Shown piece after piece: positions 49,729-61,586 of a DNA stretch of 64,000 bases. The notes beneath the pieces are model-generated. The model saw only the letters and a list, made by a program, of their open reading frames with translations, was not told the DNA's origin and searched no databases. This DNA comes from Lagopus muta. Lineage: Eukaryota > Chordata > Aves > Galliformes > Phasianidae. Within the stretch, counting starts at the first letter, position 1, and each line of letters begins with the position of its first letter. The translations under genes were made by a program, and so were the position numbers. Location of the stretch: NCBI RefSeq assembly GCF_023343835.1, contig NC_064438.1, positions 21,782,077 through 21,846,076 of the forward strand, read 5' to 3'.

Positions 49729-52700
49729 TCTCTGGCTTCTGCAATAGGGAATTCTGGAAATGTAACTGTGCTTCCTCCTTCAGAATGGCCTTACTTCATG
49801 CCAATTAGTTCCCAGGTAAGTGACTTCATGCAGTCAGCAGCCTACTGCTCCCCCGCCTTGGCACAGGTACTTTTGTGGATTAGGGGGAGCAGTTCTGCCA
49901 CCTGAGCATGCCAGTGGGAACTCAGTTTCTTCCAGTAATCTCAGCTGCTGCAGCAGGCGTAAGTTGCAAAGCACCATGAGCACTGAATATGCTGCAGAAC
50001 TGAGACAGTGGTGGCTGCTGTACCTGTGTTTCTGTGAAGAACAAAGCTTTTCCTTCAGTGAAGAGCAGAAACAAGCTGACCTACTCTGCTTGTGTTAGGA
50101 TTATTCCTGCTTGCTTCTCACTTTTACCACACCAGCAAATGAGCCCCTTATTTGGAGCGAGCAGGATCCTAGCAGCTGAGGTGTGTGAGCTGCAAGAGCA
50201 GCGCTGCAGCTGCAGCAGACTGTGCTCTCACCACAGGGATGCACTGCACTGGCACGTACCAGTCAGCCCGAGCCAAGCGTCATAAACTCCAGTGAGCACC
50301 AAGCACGCAGTGCTGGCTAGGTGGGGGCAGTGCAGAGTCTAGTTTGACGCAGCAGAATTGCAATTAAAAATTAACTTTGCCTTCCCCCACCTCGACTGAT
50401 GTGGTGATAACACCTGTGTGTACCTGCTCCCAGCACAGCCACTCTTGTGGAACAAGAGGATGATGCTCCTCTGCTGCTGCTCCTTCCACATGTCCTGGGC
50501 TTGTCCTTGTGCTTTGCACATTGGCTCTGCTGTAATCACTATGAGCTTGAAAGCTGGAGATGGTGCTGGGGTAGGGAGCCATCTCTGGTGCTGTGTGGCT
50601 TGGTCAGGCTCCTCTTATGTCTTGCCTGCTGGAAACCCAAAGTCCTAGCCCAGGAATACCTTCTCCCAGATCCTGGGGCACAGCCCTGCTAGTTGGATTC
50701 AGCCACACCAACACTAACCAGGTCATGTATGCAACTGAGATGTTACTGCAGTAGTGAGCTGCTGGACAGGTATGAATAGCCCTGCGTATCATCACAGAAT
50801 AGGGAAGGAGAGGCAGGGAGATACTCTGCTGTGGAAATCAACTGTACGGTCTTCTATGAAGTGCTCTGCAGAGCTGGCATTACTCTCAAGGGTGACATGG
50901 AAAATCAGAGGCGTGTGGGTGGAAATGTTGAAAAGACCGCGTGGGACTGCTTAGTGAAGGATGGGTGTGGGGAAAATATGTAAAAAGAACCTGAGTGATG
51001 AAAGCAATTAGGGTGGAGAGGAAAAGGAGAAAACAATGCATAACTGTGAACAAACAGTGGAATTAGAAAGTTGAGAGCTTCATTTATTAAACCTTTGCAC
51101 GCATTGCTGCAGGATGTTGGGGCTGGAAAGTTAGGCAGCTGCCAGAGGCGAGCAGTCAGCTCTTCAGTGGCAAGAGCAAGAACAAGGGCTGTGCTGTGCA
51201 TGCCATGGGTCCTGCCTGATTCTGGGCTCAGCAATCCGGCTAGATGGAGAAACACATTTCACAGCCTGTGGGTATGCCTGGTTGTGGTACATCCAAACTT
51301 ACCTTCCCATCTTGACTTCCACTGAGCTGCTACTTACACGGTGTTGCTTGTGTTGTGACTGCTTGTGCAGTCTTACAAGGTAGGATCCTGAGGAATTTAA
51401 TTAATTTAATGAACAGAAGCAAAGTTTTATTAAGGATAACATGAGAATTGGAAAACATATTATATTTCAGGATGTGGAACCCGTAGTTATGGTAAAAGCT
51501 CAGGGAAAAGCTCTAAAGACTTGGTTTACTTTTGGCTTGAAAACTGTACTTTGAATTGTTTCTTTATTGCTGGGAGCTATGAAGGAGGTGTATCTCCCTG
51601 TGGCAAGGGTGACATGTAGTGCTGTAATGTGCAGTTAGTTTTTTGGTTTCTAATAAAATATTAAAACTAGAATGCCTTAAACAGCTGGGAATAGAGGGCC
51701 CTGAAAGCAGATCTTTTACTCTGTCACCTCAGGCACAGCTTCTTCCACAGGAGCTCTTTTCAGCTTGTTTGACAATGTAATTACCTTAGGTAACTATTGT
51801 AATGATCCTAATAGCTCAGCAAGTCTGTTTTCCCAACTAATCAAAATAGCAGGGGGCAGAGTCAGAGATAAGCAGCACGTGGCTACTCTCTGCTGGGAGC
51901 AAGCACTGGGAATTGCTCGTTGGGCTGGAGAAACAGGGATTGCACCTAGGTTGGGGCACCTGGTAAGAAGGTCGATGGCTTGTGTGAGATCTATCTGGCT
52001 TATTGCATGGCTAGGTCAAAAGGTAGAAGAGCTCTTGTATCCCTCACAGCAGGTGTCCATCATTGCCTCGGGACCTGGCTGCCTAAATGTTGAGGAGGCT
52101 GCCTAAAATGGTAGAGGAGGATGCCCACTGCTTGGTGGCAGACTAGCCCGTTGTAACAAGGCCTGCATACCAGTTTAGCTCCAGAATTAACCTAAATATT
52201 TAATAAGATTAAGCAAAAGCCTTTAATTGAAACAAAAGAGTGCACTAGGTTCCTGTGACCCTTGGTACACCCAGGCTGGCAGCTGGAAGCACTGCTGACC
52301 GTGCTTCCCACTGGGCCTGGTTCTTCCCAGCAAGACTAGTGCCTCAGCTCGTCCTGCTCTTCCTCTGACTGTTGCTGCTTACCACAGCAGCGTGGGCTGT
52401 CTGAAGCAAGGAGCTTGCCAAAGCAGATTTTAAGGAACTTAAGAGCTCCATTCCCTCTGCAGGAAGTTGTAGCTGTTCAGGGACAGGAAGGAGAAACAGG
52501 AAAGCTGACTTTTGAGGTGTTCCCCCCCAGCTGTCTCCATGTGTCAGTCAGCTGTGCTGCTTCCCCAGAAGAACTCCAGTCCCAATGATGGTCTGCTGGC
52601 CTTGTCAGTAATTTCTGAGCTCTTTGCTGTCAGACAAGTGAGAACTTGTAGTTTGCAGTTATACAGACCTATTTACTCCTGAAGTCCTGTAATGCAAAAA

Positions 52701-53610
52701 CCTGATAAGGACCCACTGCTGATATGCTTCCAAATTCTCAGTGCTGAGTGCAGTCTTGCCTATCTTTTCTCATGCAGGGTTACATAGGCTCTAGCCATGG
52801 TAAGTAAGATGGAATACAGTCAGATATGTCCTTTGTATGGCAAAGAGCTGTACTGCAGTTCCATTCTTCCCCTCTCTGTCGTCTACTAGCCACTCCACAA
52901 ACTACAGCTTGTGTGGCTGGTAGCAACAGACTAACAGCAGCATCCCAATCCATCATCCCATTCTGCCTTGTACTTCTGAGGTTGTCTATGGAAATGGGCA
53001 CTTGCTGAAATTTTACATGTCTTGCAATTGCGGCAGAATTTGCAGTACATGAGTAACTTGCTGGTATGCAGTAGACTTGCTGGTTCTCAAGTGTTGCTGA
53101 GCCATCCAGTGCAGAGATGCACACAAGAAGCTTGATTTCATGCTGCCTTACAGGTTGACCCAGTGTTCCCTCATTTGCTCAGGGGTCACAAAGAGATGAG
53201 AGTTTTCAGAGGGAACAGGACCTGTTCTTGTGGGCTCTGTCTTCAGATAAGTGCATCACTTTGCTCCATCTGGACTAGCAGCTACAGTTGGTGTTGTGGC
53301 TGATGCTGTTAACACAAACTCTGTGCAAATAGTGATGGAATTAGTGTATATGTGACTAAATCCCTTCTGGAACATCTGATAGCTCTGTCAGCTCCGGGAG
53401 GTCTTTGCAGCAGCTGTATTTGTAATGATGATGTTGTCCTGTCTTGCTGCTCTCAAGGACAGCTCAGGATGTCTGTCCAATGCATGCTTTTGGTGTGCCT
53501 TCTGTGAGACCTACTGTGTGATGCAGAGCTCTGCATGGGGTGAGGGTGTTGTCCAATCTGCCCGGAGGACCTGATGCTAACAGCCACTCATTCTTCTGCT
53601 TTTCCTGTAG

Positions 53611-53692
53611 ATCCTGTAAGTGAGAGAAGATGGGGTCTGGCTGCCTGAAAGTCACCAAGTACTTCCTGTTCCTCTTCAATCTCCTGTTCCTT
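53611..53692 (+). CDS. CD82: CD82 first coding exon (5'UTR plus residues 1-21)
   Basis: Acceptor TTTCCTGTAG precedes 53611 and donor GTAAGT begins at 53693. The ATG at 53630 has A at -3 and G at +4, a good initiation context. The 63 coding bases read MGSGCLKVTKYFLFLFNLLF plus L, almost the same as mammalian CD82 (MGS-C-KVTKYFLFLFNL). Cys5 matches a known palmitoylation position of CD82. The second half starts transmembrane helix 1. Ends in phase 0. Nineteen untranslated bases precede the ATG within the exon, so at least one non-coding exon lies upstream. Confidence 0.95.
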
Positions 53693-56600
53693 GTAAGTAT
53701 TGCGGGTGTCTGCGGAGTAAGTAGGAACTAAAATTAGCTGGAAATATGGTTTTTTTTCTGGATGCTGGTCCAGTGTGTTCATTAAATGACACAGATTTTG
53801 GAAGAGAGAATGGAACTCCTGAAGCTGAAGCACATTGGAGCTGCTGACTCCAAGTATGGCTAGGTGCTCTGCTCCTGGTCCACACTTACTGCCTCCAGTG
53901 CACACATCTACTTTTCTGCAATGGGAATGGAAAGCCAGAGTTATGAGGTTTTGCTGGATGGAGAGGCGTGGTAGCTTCTTTCTCTGCTACATCTAGAGCA
54001 GCAGCAAAGCTGCCCCTGAGCAGCAAAGCTACAAAACCTGCCAAGTAGCAGCACTGCCCTCATAAATAGGTCAGGCGGGACTTCAAAGAACAACTCTAAT
54101 TTTGTTTCAGTCTCAAGGGCTGGTTCTGGTTTTTAACAAGGTGAATTAGTCCAAGTCCCCTGTTTGAAAAGGAATTGGAAGGTAGGGGGAGTCTGGGGAG
54201 GGCTTGGCTGGGGAAAAGAAGCAGGCCTCTGGATAGTTACTCTCCAGCACGTGCCTCAGCAAAAGGTAATCCAGTCTGAGCTCTTTTTTTTTTCTTTTCT
54301 TTTTTTTTCTGTCAAATGGGGGCTAGAAGGGGGCACGCTCTCACATGCATCCTATTGCGAAACTTAGATACTGTGTGTTGTGTGAGCAAAGGGCCAGTGA
54401 TGGCAGTGTTGGTGCCCTCCTGGTGTGGAGTATTGCTGTGCTGAAGGAGGTGGCTTCTACTTTCCATGTACCAACAAGAGAATAGCTTGTCTGATACTGT
54501 TACCCTTTGTGTAGCATGTTAGGGAAGGGCCAAGCTGGGAGGTGGAGGTGGGAAAGAAGGCAGGATAAGGGGAACACTGCTTTCTGGTCTGTCCCTAAAT
54601 GCAGCTTCTCTCTCTGTTCCTGCATGGCTGTGCTATGCTACAGGTGCTGTCTTTCCCCTAGGGCTGCCCCATGGAAAGGGGGCATTTGAAGCTGATCTGT
54701 CCTGCAGTGGAGCTTACTGCTTCTCTGGAGCTAAGATTTTGAGCTGTTTCAGCTGATGGCAGGCTTTTTGCATGTGCCTGATGTTGAGAAAAGCGGTATC
54801 CGTTACTATCTGGCTGCCATAGGAAGTAGTTGACCCAAGAAGCTTTTTCCTGTTACAGTTGTTCAGGGTGTGAATGGGGGATGTCCAAGCTTATACAATG
54901 TAGATGTTTCTAGATCAGCTTTAGTCCAGTAGAAAAATTGCTGCAGCACTGCTGTGAGCTTCCAGCACAGAGAGGTTCTGCAACCCTCGTGCTGGCTGCA
55001 CTGGGTGCTGAGCTCAGTTATGGAGAGTGCCTGGCTCTGAGCTCAAGAAATTCCTACTGTTCCCTTGCCCTCTGAAGCTTGTGCTGCTGGCCAGCCAGAG
55101 CCCACAGTGGTGGCTGGGAGCTGGGCAGCTCTCCTAGCTGGCTCGTGCTCCACAAGCTGTCAGCTCACAGGGACTGTTCTTTTATTCCATAGATTTACAC
55201 TTGATTGCAAAAGACTCTCATGCTGCTTCAGTGTGGATGTTAATGCTGAAGATAGAGCTTTGTCCTCTGGAAAGATACTGAGCTGAGCCTTTGTGGTTAC
55301 ACTGTGAAGGCCAGCCCTCTGCCAGCAGTGTTCTTCAGCCTGACTTGGAGCTGATGAATTTAGCCTTTAGAGACCCTGGTGCCACCTTCAGAAGTTAGTT
55401 GTTGAAATAGCTTTTCTCTACAATTTGAGGACTGTAAGGAGGTCCTTTGTTCTAGCTGAAGTAGTTCAGGGACTTGGTGTATTGCAGCTTGGAGCCTTGT
55501 TTCGGGGGAAGGTTTGACCTGCTTTAATTAAAGGGAAAAGGATTGTTTGAACTGCTTTCCTACATGTCTCAGAAGTTGCCAAAACATAAGTTTAGGGTAT
55601 AAGCTTAGTTTCTCTAGTTAAAACTTTACACATCTCTTCCTTGGATAGCAGGCATAGGCTACAGCAGGTGCTTCTCCTTAAAGGGAAAACAGTTCTCCCA
55701 AACACCTCCGTAAATGGAACAGACTGCAACTTGAAACAAGGCCTCTAGTTATCAGTTGTGATACTTCTCAGAACTTAGGGCTTGATTGGGTCCAGTGACA
55801 GCAGAGTTCTTCCATAACCCTCTTCATTGAGTTGTGCTATGGAAAACTGCCAGAGCTGCCTTCAGGGGGCTGCATCTTCCTTGCTTGGGTTTGGATGTGG
55901 ATCTTGCTGAGATCTGGGGTACATCCTCATTGCTGGGGTGAGGGAGAGGCATCCATGCTCTGCTTCAGGGCTGTAGGGCAGCAGAGAAGAGGAATTTAAC
56001 TCTGTGGGCATCATCAGGTGTGATTCCTATGTGCAGAGACTGAAGCCAATGGCGAAAGCTGTGTATGGAAACTCCTGCAGACATTGAGCAGAGATACCCG
56101 CCCACTAGGATATAACAATAGGGTTGTAAACGGAGCAGTATTTTTTTCCTTGTGGTTTCTTTTCTCACTGCCGTCCCCCTTTTAGTGTTTTCAGCAGCAG
56201 CTCCTGGCAAACACATGAGCTGTGGACAAGAGCAAAGCTCCGAGTGAAAACAGGCCTTGGGTAGTCAGAGTACCTCATAACAAATAACTTCCCAGGAACT
56301 CAGTTCAGCAGGAGTTCTGTGTTTTGTCAGTGGCAGCAAAACCGAGGTGACAACTCGGGGTCAGTGAGCCAAAAGAGATGTCACACAAAGCCTAGTTTGC
56401 ATCTTTGTTCAAGACAAATATTTTATTAAGACTGGCTTAAATGTGAGACTGCCTCAAACTGTAAATTCAGCAGTTCCTGTGAATACAAAGTTTAAGAGGA
56501 ATTTTTAGGAGCCTCCAGCTGTTGTATATTCAAGGGGCTTTCATTTCCAGTTTGACCAACAGATCCAGTGCTCCTGTGCAGCACGCTGGGATGTGATACA

Positions 56601-59600
56601 AAGATTCTTGTTACTATCATCTTGTTGGGTTTTGTTTTGTTTTTACTGAGAAACAACAGCAGTGTGCTTTCTACAGCTGAGATGCCGTTCTTCATTGGTC
56701 TTCAGATATTGGGAACTTGCTTGGTGACTTTCTAGTTTAACTCCCAGAGCTGTGTTGTTCCTCTGCCAAGCCAGGAAGCTTGCAAGCAGCTTATTTCAGA
56801 GTGTTGTTTTATCTTTGCTCAGAAAGGCATCTTTGTGTGAAGAGCTGAAGCACAGTGTAAACTTTGGAAATGTCTTGACAATGCCTTGCCATATGGCCCT
56901 CTGCCAGCTTGCTTCAGGTGATGGTTTGACGTTTCCATGGTCTATCTGAACACTCTATAATGAAGCACAGAATTGCCACCTCTCTTCAGTCCTGTTGATT
57001 TATTCAGTACTTTGCTTCATCCTCTGCTGAAATTCTGCTGGTGTAAGAACTACTGCCTGCAGCTCATATCCTTTGGAGGCACGTCACTTGCCTTTATCCT
57101 TCCCTTGCTCCTTTACAGTATTTTAGAACTTTCACCACTCTGCAACTTTGAATTGTCCGTGCTGCACAAGTTTTGGCTTCCTATAAATCCAGCAAACTCA
57201 CAGGCTTCTTAGCATAGTGGCTTCATTGTGGTACAGTGGTGTTACAATCCTGATTTTGGGAGTTGGAGTGATCTCAATGTACAGTAATACCTAGAGGTTG
57301 AAACAGAATATGCTTTTTTTTTCTCTCCTTCAAAACAAGGTGAGAAATCTGTATGTTTCTGGCCTTCTTGATTTAGGATCTGGACACTGCTGAGTACTCA
57401 CAGGGACATATTGCTCTGCTAATCCTTCCCCTAGATAAAACTGGTGAGGCACAGGCTGCGACTGATGTTTCGTAACAGTTGGTGGGAAGATGTGTTGGCT
57501 GGAGTATTGAGGGGTTAGGGTGTTCCGGCGTAACATAGGGTCACAAGACAAAATGCCTGAGCCTGGCTCTGGAAGAAGGAAAGCCCTCTGCTCATGGGAA
57601 CCTGCATGCAAAGGGAATGCTACTGGTTTTGTGTGTTTGTGGGCTGAAGCCATAACATCGTAGCAGAGCCTGACAAGCCCAAGATGTCCTTCCTGGGGAG
57701 GTTCCAGCTGACAGCTATGTAATCCTTGGCAGCTGGCTTGCAGTCTGGTCCCTTACAGTCAGTTTCTCTGTTCAAAAATTCTTTTAAATCACATGCTAGA
57801 TGCTCTTGTGCTCCCTCAGATCTTCAGAGAAGCTGTGCACTTCCTCGTGCAAGATTCTAGCAGCATCTTCTCATCAGACTGTTTTGAACCTTCCTCTGAT
57901 ATGATGTGAAGGTCTGCCAAACAGAACTTGGGGCTCCTGTGCAGTTGGCTGAAGCTCTCTTCCTGGAGTCATGCTAATCCTGTTTATGTTGGGAGGAGTA
58001 CCATGGGGGAGATGGGTGGGAACAGCAAAAGAATAGTTGTTTTTCCTCTGGAAATATGAATAAGGGTTACTGCCTCTTATAGCTGGCTTATTAGTTTATA
58101 CAAATATTTGTTTTGTTCTTTCAGATTCTGGGTGCTGTGATCCTGGGTTTTGGAATATGGATTTTGGCCGACAAAACCAGCTTCATTTCAGTTCTGCGTA
58201 AGACCATGTTTCTTCTTCATCTTTCTCTTTTTTAATTGACTCTGGTCTGGGGCTCTGTGTTTTAGTGGTTTAGTTTGGGGATGGCAATGCTTTTTAGCAG
58301 GCTTCGTGACCTGAGCAACATGGTTTATGGCAAGATGAACCTCTAGTAAGAACAGGGTGAAAAGGAGCATGCCTCAAGACATGGTGTTTCTGCTAGTCTC
58401 GTGGATTGCAACACTGGGGTCAGACTGTGTAAGACTATTGACTCTTCACCCAGCTACCCAAATGCTTCATCTTAAACCTAAGGACTAGTATTTCATCCTA
58501 TTCTCTCTACATGCTGTATTGTCACAACAGCTTTGGCTCTGACAAACTGCTTCCTTTGTGCCTTTTCTTAGCGGGGGCTTCTAACAAGTTGTGTTATTCA
58601 TTGTCACTACATCCAGAATTGCTGCTTATGTCACCAGTGTCAGATGCTGTAGTGAAAATTGGATGCTAGATAAATGCTGCTTGTAGCTCCATCTTGTTTG
58701 CCCAAGGAATGGACGGCAATGGCATTTGTAGCTCTGTTCCCAGTTACACCAATCCTTTATCTCCCAACTCCTGCTCCCAAGTCGCTGCTTTTTAGCAGTG
58801 CTTTTGAAAGATGCTGGGCGGAGAGAACACCCCCACTATGGCCAGTACACACAGACACTGCAGACTGCTCTGTTTATTGTGCTGTGGCATCTGGCTAACA
58901 CTGCACCATTAAAAGGGCGAGAAGCCTAGTAAAGGGTGGTGGTAAGTAATGTGTGAGCATGAGCAGAAACACACTGAATACAGATAGCTGAAAAGGGGCT
59001 TACCAAGGCCTGGCTACTTGCATCATCTGTCAGGGTCTGAGATGTGATCAGTGCCAGTTGTGCAGCAGCTACTCCCCCAGGCTTAAGGTTGTCACCGCCA
59101 CTGTGAATGTTCCAAGTCCCTTGGTCTGCCTCTTTTTCTTCCCGTTTTACCCAGAATAACAAAGTGTGTGAAGATTTTACTTCCTTCCTGGCAATTTCTA
59201 GTCTCAGCTCTTTCTCCCTGCTCCTCGCTTCCTTTCTCATGCCTGCCCCTCTCTTCCTCTGCTTTAGTAACCCATTGGAGGAGCTCTGCACAGCAGGGCA
59301 TTGCAGCCTGCTGCCAAGGGGCCTCTTGTGCTTGCCTGGCAGCTGGCCCAGCGCAGGGGAAAACATGGAGTGACAGTGAGCAGAGCAGGGCTTGCCCAGC
59401 CAGCAGGGCCACGTTTCTGAGACAAGGCGTATTGCAGATGAGAGGTGTGAGCATGGCCTCTGCCTATCTACTGCTCTGGCTTCTCTGAAGGATTTTGCAG
59501 CTGGAAATGGCTTTTTCTTATAGTGAGAAACTGACTAAGCAAGAATATTAGCCTGGACTCAGTTATTGTCTCTTTTTAACCTATTTCTGGAAGAGCTCAG

Positions 59601-61586
59601 GGAATTCTCCTGTTTCTTGGGACTTCTTTCTAGGAAACTGAATGCTGAGCTCTAGAAATATTAATTGCATGAATCACTGGACATTATTCTGCACTATCCA
59701 ACTATAAACACAGGTTTACAGATTTCTGTTAATGATCAATTTGGTTTTTGGTTGCTATTTCCAGACTCTTTGAACTTTTATGCCATGATGCATGCCTTTC
59801 TCTAGTCTTATTCAGCAAGAAATAGTACTGTGACCAATTCAGATATAAGGGCTTTTTTCTTCTGTTGCTTAAAGTATCAGATGCTGAGAGGACTGACAGC
59901 ACCAGCATGTCTGAAATAACATTACCTAGGCTTGAATGAAAAGCTGTTGAAAATAAAGAAAATGCAGTTGTTCCAGACAACAGTGGGTGGTAGCTGCTAG
60001 AAGGATGTGCAAAAGTAGCTAATTTAATGTAGCAGAAATGCTAAGTCATGTCCTGAACCAGTTATTGAGCACCTGCTGGGAAGGCAGGGCCAACCCAGGG
60101 AAGCTCAGGTGTATGCAATGCATACAGGATCCAGCCCTTCCCAGATCTCATTTAGGGGTTAGCAGTGGAAGTGAGGGTATCTCTTGCTGAAGATCCCTGC
60201 CCACCTGAGGTCTCCCAAAGGCAAGCAGATCGCTTTCTTCATTTCTGTGTTTGCAGCTGTTGCATTTGGGATTGTTCTCATTTGTTGTAGCCAAAGACTT
60301 TGCCATTGTGCTATTATTGTGGTACTTTCTATCCCATTATAGCATTACATTTGGGCACAATCCCTGTTTTGATCCTGGAATTAGCATCTATTTGCAGGAG
60401 TCATAGATGAGTATTGAAACGGTGTGTGCAATGAGTGCAGTTGTTTGGAGTGACCTTTAGTCCTCCAGGCTTTGAGATAATACAGACCTGCAGGTTGTCT
60501 TCAGTGGTATTCCCTCATCAGAAGACCCAGAAGTAGTCTTCTGTCCCATATTTGACATGCTTCCATGTGTTGCTCTTGTAGAAGATAGCAGACTTATGTG
60601 GATATGGAGTCAATTCTCCAAATGGTGATGGCAGTTGTCGTATTTGTCAGTAGCTAATTTGTTCCTTCTCTTGGCCTCTGCAGAGACCTCATCTCCCTCT
60701 GTGAGGACTGGCGCATACATCCTGGTCGGTGTTGGGTCTCTCACTATGCTGATGGGATTCCTGGGCTGTCTTGGAGCAGTCAATGAAATCCGATGTCTCT
60801 TGGGTCTGGTGAGAGAATTCATCTGGTCTTTTAGATTACCCTTTGATACCTCTCCAGCAAAATATATTTTGGATTGTATTCTGAGATTCAAGTCTCCTTG
60901 GGCACAATACTTCTGCCAGGTCAACTCAGATCTTATTCTTTATCTGCATACTTTATATTCCCTGGTCAGCATGCTGCAACCAGTGGTTTATCTATGTAAA
61001 ATTTTCTGTTAAATGGCACAAAACTACCTTCATAAACCTCCACCTGCTGATATACTACTGCTTATTCAGAGCACGTGTATATAGGAAACCAGTTATGGCC
61101 ACATCATTTGTTTTGGCACCAGGAAAGTCTCAACACCAATTTGCTGCGGGTGGAGAGAGTTCAACCAGTTGAGGTCAAACAGGCTGTAACAGTGCTGGGG
61201 GTGGGAGAGGGAATCCTGGCTGGAGTGACACATGCAGATGATGTTCATAAACTGTCTTCTTCCTGTTAGCCTAACAAGACAAGTGCTGAAGTGTGCTGAG
61301 TCAATAAGTTGTAGCTGCTGTTGGTACTTGCAGAGGCTTGTACTTAAGCCTTTCACTGTGAAGAGTATTTTTGATAGCTGAGCTTGTCTGCAGGCAAAGA
61401 TGTTGGCTAGATGTGACTTTTTCTGTAAATGAAGTCTCACTGAAAGTTTTGCTCTTATGTGCAGACTTTATGAAAACTGATAATGGTAATGTCTTCTCTC
61501 TTTGTTTCCAGTACTTTACCTGCCTCATGCTGATTCTCATAACTCAGGTGGCTGCAGGACTGGTCATCTATTTCCAGCAAGAAGAA
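53630..61586 (+). CDS. CD82: CD82 (KAI1) tetraspanin, spliced 5' part of the coding sequence, residues 1-112
   Basis: Joined coding segments are 53630-53692, 58125-58197, 60684-60808 and 61512-61586, 336 bases or 112 codons with no stop. The order is: short inner tail with Cys5, TM1 (about 12-34), small outer loop (about 35-56), TM2 (about 57-77), inner loop with Cys74 and Cys83 at or near the membrane face, and TM3 (about 84-108). These cysteines sit where human CD82 is palmitoylated. CD82 is a plasma-membrane organiser that pairs with integrins, growth-factor receptors and other tetraspanins, and is known as a metastasis suppressor in mammals. Human CD82 has 267 residues, so the large loop with its CCG motif, TM4 and the tail are missing here and must lie past the window end. 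Confidence 0.95.
53693..58124 (+). other. CD82: CD82 intron (about 4.4 kb, phase 0)
   Basis: Donor GTAAGT at 53693 and acceptor TTTCAG ending at 58124. A pyrimidine tract lies at about 54285-54309. No other gene or recognised transposon was seen. Confidence 0.9.
58125..58197 (+). CDS. CD82: CD82 second coding exon (residues 22-45, rest of TM1 and start of the small loop)
   Basis: Acceptor TTCTTTCAG ends at 58124; donor GTAAGA begins at 58198. The 73 bases read ILGAVILGFGIWILADKTSF followed by ISVL, then one extra base, giving phase 1 at the 3' end. The peptide is nearly identical to human CD82 over the same span, and the intron position inside the Gln46 codon joins cleanly to the next exon. 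It completes TM1 and enters the small extracellular loop. Confidence 0.95.
58198..60683 (+). other. CD82: CD82 intron (about 2.5 kb, phase 1)
   Basis: GTAAGA donor and CTCTGCAG acceptor. Contains the second family A LTR-like repeat (60028-60348). Otherwise nothing recognised. Confidence 0.9.
60028..60348. mobile_element. LTR-like repeat, family A, copy 2
   Basis: Same orientation as 43783-44071 and about 30 bases longer, with extra bases around 60173-60195 and 60267-60275. Starts TGTAGCAGAAATGCTAAGTCA and ends CCCATTATAGCATTAC. Flanking six-mers ATTTAA and ATTTGG agree at four positions, compatible with a worn target duplication. It lies in the CD82 intron before the exon at 60684. Confidence 0.6.
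60684..60808 (+). CDS. CD82: CD82 third coding exon (residues 46-87, small loop, TM2, inner loop)
   Basis: Acceptor CTCTGCAG ends at 60683; donor GTGAGA begins at 60809. Two bases complete Gln46, then TSSPSVRTGAYILVGVGSLT is followed by MLMGFLGCLGAVNEIRCLLG and Leu. TM2 with the tetraspanin-typical GFLGCLGA core and the short inner loop NEIRC are plain. Cys74 and Cys83 align with human palmitoylated cysteines. Differences from human lie mainly in the loop. Ends in phase 0. The frame stays open for 67 codons into the next intron, so a retained-intron product is conceivable. Confidence 0.95.
60809..61511 (+). other. CD82: CD82 intron (703 bp, phase 0)
   Basis: Donor GTGAGA and acceptor TTTGTTTCCAG. 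The smallest intron visible. No repeat recognised. Confidence 0.9.
61512..61586 (+). CDS. CD82: CD82 fourth coding exon (residues 88-112, TM3)
   Basis: Acceptor TTTCCAG ends at 61511; donor GTGAGT begins at 61587. Exactly 75 bases, the usual length of this exon in tetraspanins, in phase 0 at both ends. It reads YFTCLMLILITQVAAGLVIY and then FQQEE. TM3 fills nearly all of it; the last residues leave the membrane toward the large extracellular loop. It matches human YFAFLLLILIAQVTAG with conservative changes. The extra Cys91 in TM3 is not in the human protein. Confidence 0.95.

Larger units (their letters stand above)
38277..53610 (+). other. CD82: Presumed CD82 intron 1 (about 15.3 kb)
   Basis: Runs from the candidate donor to the firm acceptor TTTCCTGTAG at 53601-53610. 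It holds a tandem duplication (38421-38468), poly(A) and poly(T) runs, an LTR-like repeat (43783-44071) and a CR1 insertion (49513-49728). Further untranslated exons could be hidden in it. Frames here show no recognised domains. Confidence 0.5.
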
